A DNA stretch of 14,398 nt from Nitrospirota bacterium (GTDB lineage Bacteria > Nitrospirota > Thermodesulfovibrionia > Thermodesulfovibrionales > JdFR-88): positions 1 to 14,398 of the forward strand of contig JAJYGJ010000212.1 in NCBI GenBank assembly GCA_021790695.1. The letters are read 5' to 3'. The notes below the pieces were generated by a model. That model did not search any database, was not told the DNA's origin, and saw nothing but the letters and a program-made list of their open reading frames with translations. The translations under genes and the position numbers were made by a program. Shown piece by piece: positions 12,235-14,398 of this stretch; positions within the stretch are counted from its first letter, which is position 1, and each line of letters begins with the position of its first letter.

Positions 12235-14130
12235 TCATTCCCCCGCCCCCTCCCCCAATTCGGCCAGTTGCGTATCGAACACGCCGCGGCGGGTCTCCAA
12301 TTCCTCCGTGGCGGCGGCAAGCCCGGCAAAAAGGATTTCTATTTTTTCTTTTGCATCGTGGATGGATTTTGAGAGCCTTTGTATCTCCTCGCCGTCGCCT
12401 TTCATAACGACATCGATGAGCGCCCGGCTGTCATTTTCGACCTGCGCCTCGAAGGCGATTATCTGCTCTTCGTCCTTCTCAATCTCCAGCTTAAGGCCCC
12501 CTAGCACCCTCGAGCGCATGTTTATAAGCTCCGCCCTCGCCCGCTTTATATCTTTTCTGTTTGCCGCCCTGCCGCCATCTCTTCCGGACGGCCCTCCTTT
12601 TTTTACGGACACTTTTTTTACGGGCAGGGGCGGGGTTTCCTCGCCCTTCCAGCCCACACGCTGAAGGAAGTCCTCGTATGTGCCCTCGAATACCGCCGCC
12701 CCGCCGCCGTCGAAGACCACCAGGCGCGTGGCCACGGCGCGCAGTATCATCTCGCTATGGGTCACGATTATCACGGCGCCTTCAAAGGCCCCTATCGCCC
12801 CGACAAGCGCGTCAACGGATTCCATGTCGAGGTGGTTGGTAGGCTCATCCAGCAAAAGCAGGTTTGCCGGCTGCGCGATAAGCCTTCCCAGCAGGACGCG
12901 GCTTTTCTCGCCTCCCGAAAGGACCGATATCTTTTTGAGCGCGTCATCTCCCCCGAAAAGCATCGCCCCGCAGATATTGCGGGCGGCCCTGCGGTCCCAT
13001 TGCGCCATGGCATCCAGGATCTCCTCCTCCACGGTCCTGTGCGGGGCCAGGCGGGAGATGTTCGTCTGCCCGAAATGGGCGAGCGCCGTCTTGCCGCCGC
13101 GGCTTATGCTCCCCCCGTCCGGTTTCATCTCCCCCGCGAGGAGTTTAAGGAGCGTGGTCTTGCCCTGTCCGTTCCGGCCGACGACGGCGATGCGGTCCCG
13201 CATGCCCACCGAAAGGCTCAAGTCTTTGAAGAGCGGGGTTGCCGGACCGTATCCGAACGAGACGTCCTCCGCCCGCATCAGCCACTTGCTCTCATGCGGG
13301 GCGTAGTTGAAGACGAACTCGAGCCCCTTTTCCCCGGACAGCCTCCCGGCAGTCCCCTTTTTTTGCAGGCTCTTTATCTTCGACTGGACCGCGCTGGCCC
13401 GGGTCGCCTGGGCCCTGAACCGGTTTATGAATTCCTCCAGCTCCGCGCGTCTTTTCTCGTCGTTTGCCCTGGTGCGCTCGTAAACGTCCTCCTCGGCAAG
13501 TATCTGTTCATAAAACTTATGGGTGCCGCCCGCTATCTTTCTTGTCCTTGCGCGATGTATTCCGATGGTATGAGTGGCGACGGCGTCCATGAAATCCCTG
13601 TCGTGGGTTATTAATATAAGCTCGCCCTTCCATTTTTTGAGGAACTGTTTCAGCCATCGGGATGAGACTATGTCCAGGTAATTGGTGGGCTCATCGAGGA
13701 GCAGGAGATCGGGCTCTTCAAGGAGGAGCTTTCCAAGGTTCAGCCGGACCTGGAACCCGCCGGACAGTTCAAGCGGACGGCGGGAAAAATCCTCCATCTG
13801 AAAGCCAAGCCCCATCAGGACCGACTCGGCCTTATAGGCCTGATTTTCCGGCAAGTGGTCCCCCTTGAGTCCGAGCATCGCCTCGGCGAGGACCGTATCG
13901 GCGGTGAAATGTATCTCCTGGGAGAGATGCCCCACCCTGTAGTCTCCGGGTACGCTTATCGAACCCTCGTCGGGCTGCTCCCCGCCTGTTATCAGGCGGA
14001 AAAGCGTGGTTTTACCGGAGCCGTTTCTCCCCACAAGCCCGGCGCGCTCTCCTGCGCCCAGCATGAATGACGCCCCGTCGAAAAGCACCCGCCCGCCATA
14101 CGCCTTTGAAATGCAGTTGGCCCGGACCAT
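12235..14130 (-). CDS. ABC-F family ATPase (Uup/YheS-like translation factor)
   Basis: A soluble protein of 631 residues with two ABC domains and no membrane segment, as in ABC-F proteins, which act on the ribosome to relieve stalling or give antibiotic protection. Domain 1: Walker A GRNGSGKT (34-41), signature LSGGFQ (122-127), Walker B LLLLDE (142-147) with PTNYLD. Domain 2: Walker A GRNGQGKT (318-325), signature LSGGEK (404-409), Walker B LLLLDE (424-429) with PTNHLD. The linker between them is helical and basic (about 215-260) and is the part that would reach the ribosomal P/E site. The tail from about 535 is a predicted coiled coil rich in E and K, as in Uup and YheS. The ATG at 14130 lies directly next to an AAAGGG, too close to serve as a normal Shine-Dalgarno sequence. 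It converges on the thioredoxin-fold gene. Confidence 0.93.
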   Translation of the reverse strand: MVRANCISKAYGGRVLFDGASFMLGAGERAGLVGRNGSGKTTLFRLITGGEQPDEGSISVPGDYRVGHLSQEIHFTADTVLAEAMLGLKGDHLPENQAYKAESVLMGLGFQMEDFSRRPLELSGGFQVRLNLGKLLLEEPDLLLLDEPTNYLDIVSSRWLKQFLKKWKGELILITHDRDFMDAVATHTIGIHRARTRKIAGGTHKFYEQILAEEDVYERTRANDEKRRAELEEFINRFRAQATRASAVQSKIKSLQKKGTAGRLSGEKGLEFVFNYAPHESKWLMRAEDVSFGYGPATPLFKDLSLSVGMRDRIAVVGRNGQGKTTLLKLLAGEMKPDGGSISRGGKTALAHFGQTNISRLAPHRTVEEEILDAMAQWDRRAARNICGAMLFGGDDALKKISVLSGGEKSRVLLGRLIAQPANLLLLDEPTNHLDMESVDALVGAIGAFEGAVIIVTHSEMILRAVATRLVVFDGGGAAVFEGTYEDFLQRVGWKGEETPPLPVKKVSVKKGGPSGRDGGRAANRKDIKRARAELINMRSRVLGGLKLEIEKDEEQIIAFEAQVENDSRALIDVVMKGDGEEIQRLSKSIHDAKEKIEILFAGLAAATEELETRRGVFDTQLAELGEGAGE

Positions 14131-14136
14131 CCCTTT

Positions 14137-14167
14137 ATTTTACAGAAGTCCCCCCCTCCGGCTTCAA
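14137..14167 (-). promoter_or_regulatory. Candidate promoter of the ABC-F gene
   Basis: On the - strand, TTGAAG (14167-14162) and TAAAAT (14142-14137) are separated by 19 bases. The -10 ends 6 bases before the ATG, predicting a leaderless or nearly leaderless mRNA. The spacer is longer than ideal. Confidence 0.35.
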
Positions 14168-14194
14168 GGCCGACCGAAAAAAAGAAAGCGCCGA

Positions 14195-14222
14195 TTGCAT
14201 ACTTTCAAAATCGCCATAGAAT
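14195..14222 (+). promoter_or_regulatory. Promoter of the ACT-domain gene
   Basis: TTGCAT (14195-14200), a 16-base spacer and TAGAAT (14217-14222). It lies 28 bases before ATG 14251, with AAAGGAGGG (14230-14238) between, in the divergent region opposite the ABC-F gene. Confidence 0.5.
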
Positions 14223-14250
14223 CTAAATAAAAGGAGGGAGGGTCAAAAAG

Positions 14251-14398
14251 ATGGCAAAGGCAACCAAGACACGGCTTTTGAGCTTCAGCACGGATGACAA
14301 ACCGGGGCTTCTGGCCGAGATCACCAATGCCCTGGCGGAGGCGAAGGTGAACATAACGGCCATATGCGCCTACAGTTGGGCCGACACGGCCTACGTGG
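14251..14398 (+). CDS. ACT-domain protein (partial, 5' end)
   Basis: The gene starts at ATG 14251 and runs off the window. The 49 visible residues open an ACT domain: RLLSFSTDDKPGLLAEITNALAEA, then VNITAICAYSWADTAYV. In ACT domains the KPG.L..I...L segment forms the first strand-helix and binds small ligands, often amino acids, for allosteric control. It begins almost at the N-terminus, which fits a small stand-alone ACT protein, but a larger enzyme cannot be excluded. The Shine-Dalgarno candidate AAAGGAGGG is 12 bases upstream. Its target or ligand cannot be named from this fragment. Confidence 0.85.
   Translation, partial: MAKATKTRLLSFSTDDKPGLLAEITNALAEAKVNITAICAYSWADTAYV

Noticed and set aside
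1..14398. CRISPR array
   Set aside because: No regularly spaced direct repeats with unique spacers were seen; the only tandem array is the coding heptad repeat at 5259-5363.

Overview
The window is a stretch of a moderately high-GC bacterial chromosome, broken near the middle by a visibly AT-richer block of accessory genes. The core genes are a RecD2-like helicase, SecA with a C-terminal zinc motif, a GAF/GGDEF diguanylate cyclase, an MglA-type GTPase, the L13-S9-ArgC cluster, an RlpA lipoprotein, an ABC-F ATPase and an ACT-domain protein. This mix suggests a Gram-negative, possibly Nitrospirota or deltaproteobacteria-like organism. That placement rests on gene content and order only and is uncertain.

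Region 1 (1-5666) runs on the + strand: recD2-like 3' end, secA, a GGDEF protein and an MglA-like GTPase. The last three overlap end to start, by 8 and 14 bases, so they look co-expressed: protein export, c-di-GMP synthesis and a polarity-type small GTPase with a long coiled-coil tail.

Region 2 (about 5696-8496) is the accessory island. It begins and ends with inverted repeats that match at 18 of 23 positions. The right repeat directly follows an internally deleted IS1-family transposase. Inside are a small lysine-rich protein with a KGG-type motif, a convergent two-gene unit of a Panacea-domain antitoxin candidate and an overlapping RelE/ParE-like small protein, a P63C-domain protein carrying the same KGG motif, and a fragment resembling the 3' end of a tRNA gene. 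I read it as a non-autonomous, cargo-carrying IS1-ended element, or a pseudo-composite of two IS1-like remnants, inserted just upstream of the rplM promoter.

Region 3 (8511-11282) returns to core genes: rplM, rpsI, argC and rlpA, all on the + strand.

Region 4 (11371-12133) is a small MerR regulon: two matching promoters with 20-base spacers, a merR gene broken by a one-base frameshift, and a cysteine-rich thioredoxin-fold protein. Region 5 is a - strand ABC-F gene, then a divergent ACT-domain gene cut by the window end.

A recurring theme is genes without a usable Shine-Dalgarno sequence whose -10-like hexamer lies only 5-7 bases before the ATG (secA, mglA-like, the KGG gene, merR, the ABC-F gene). 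This suggests leaderless transcripts.
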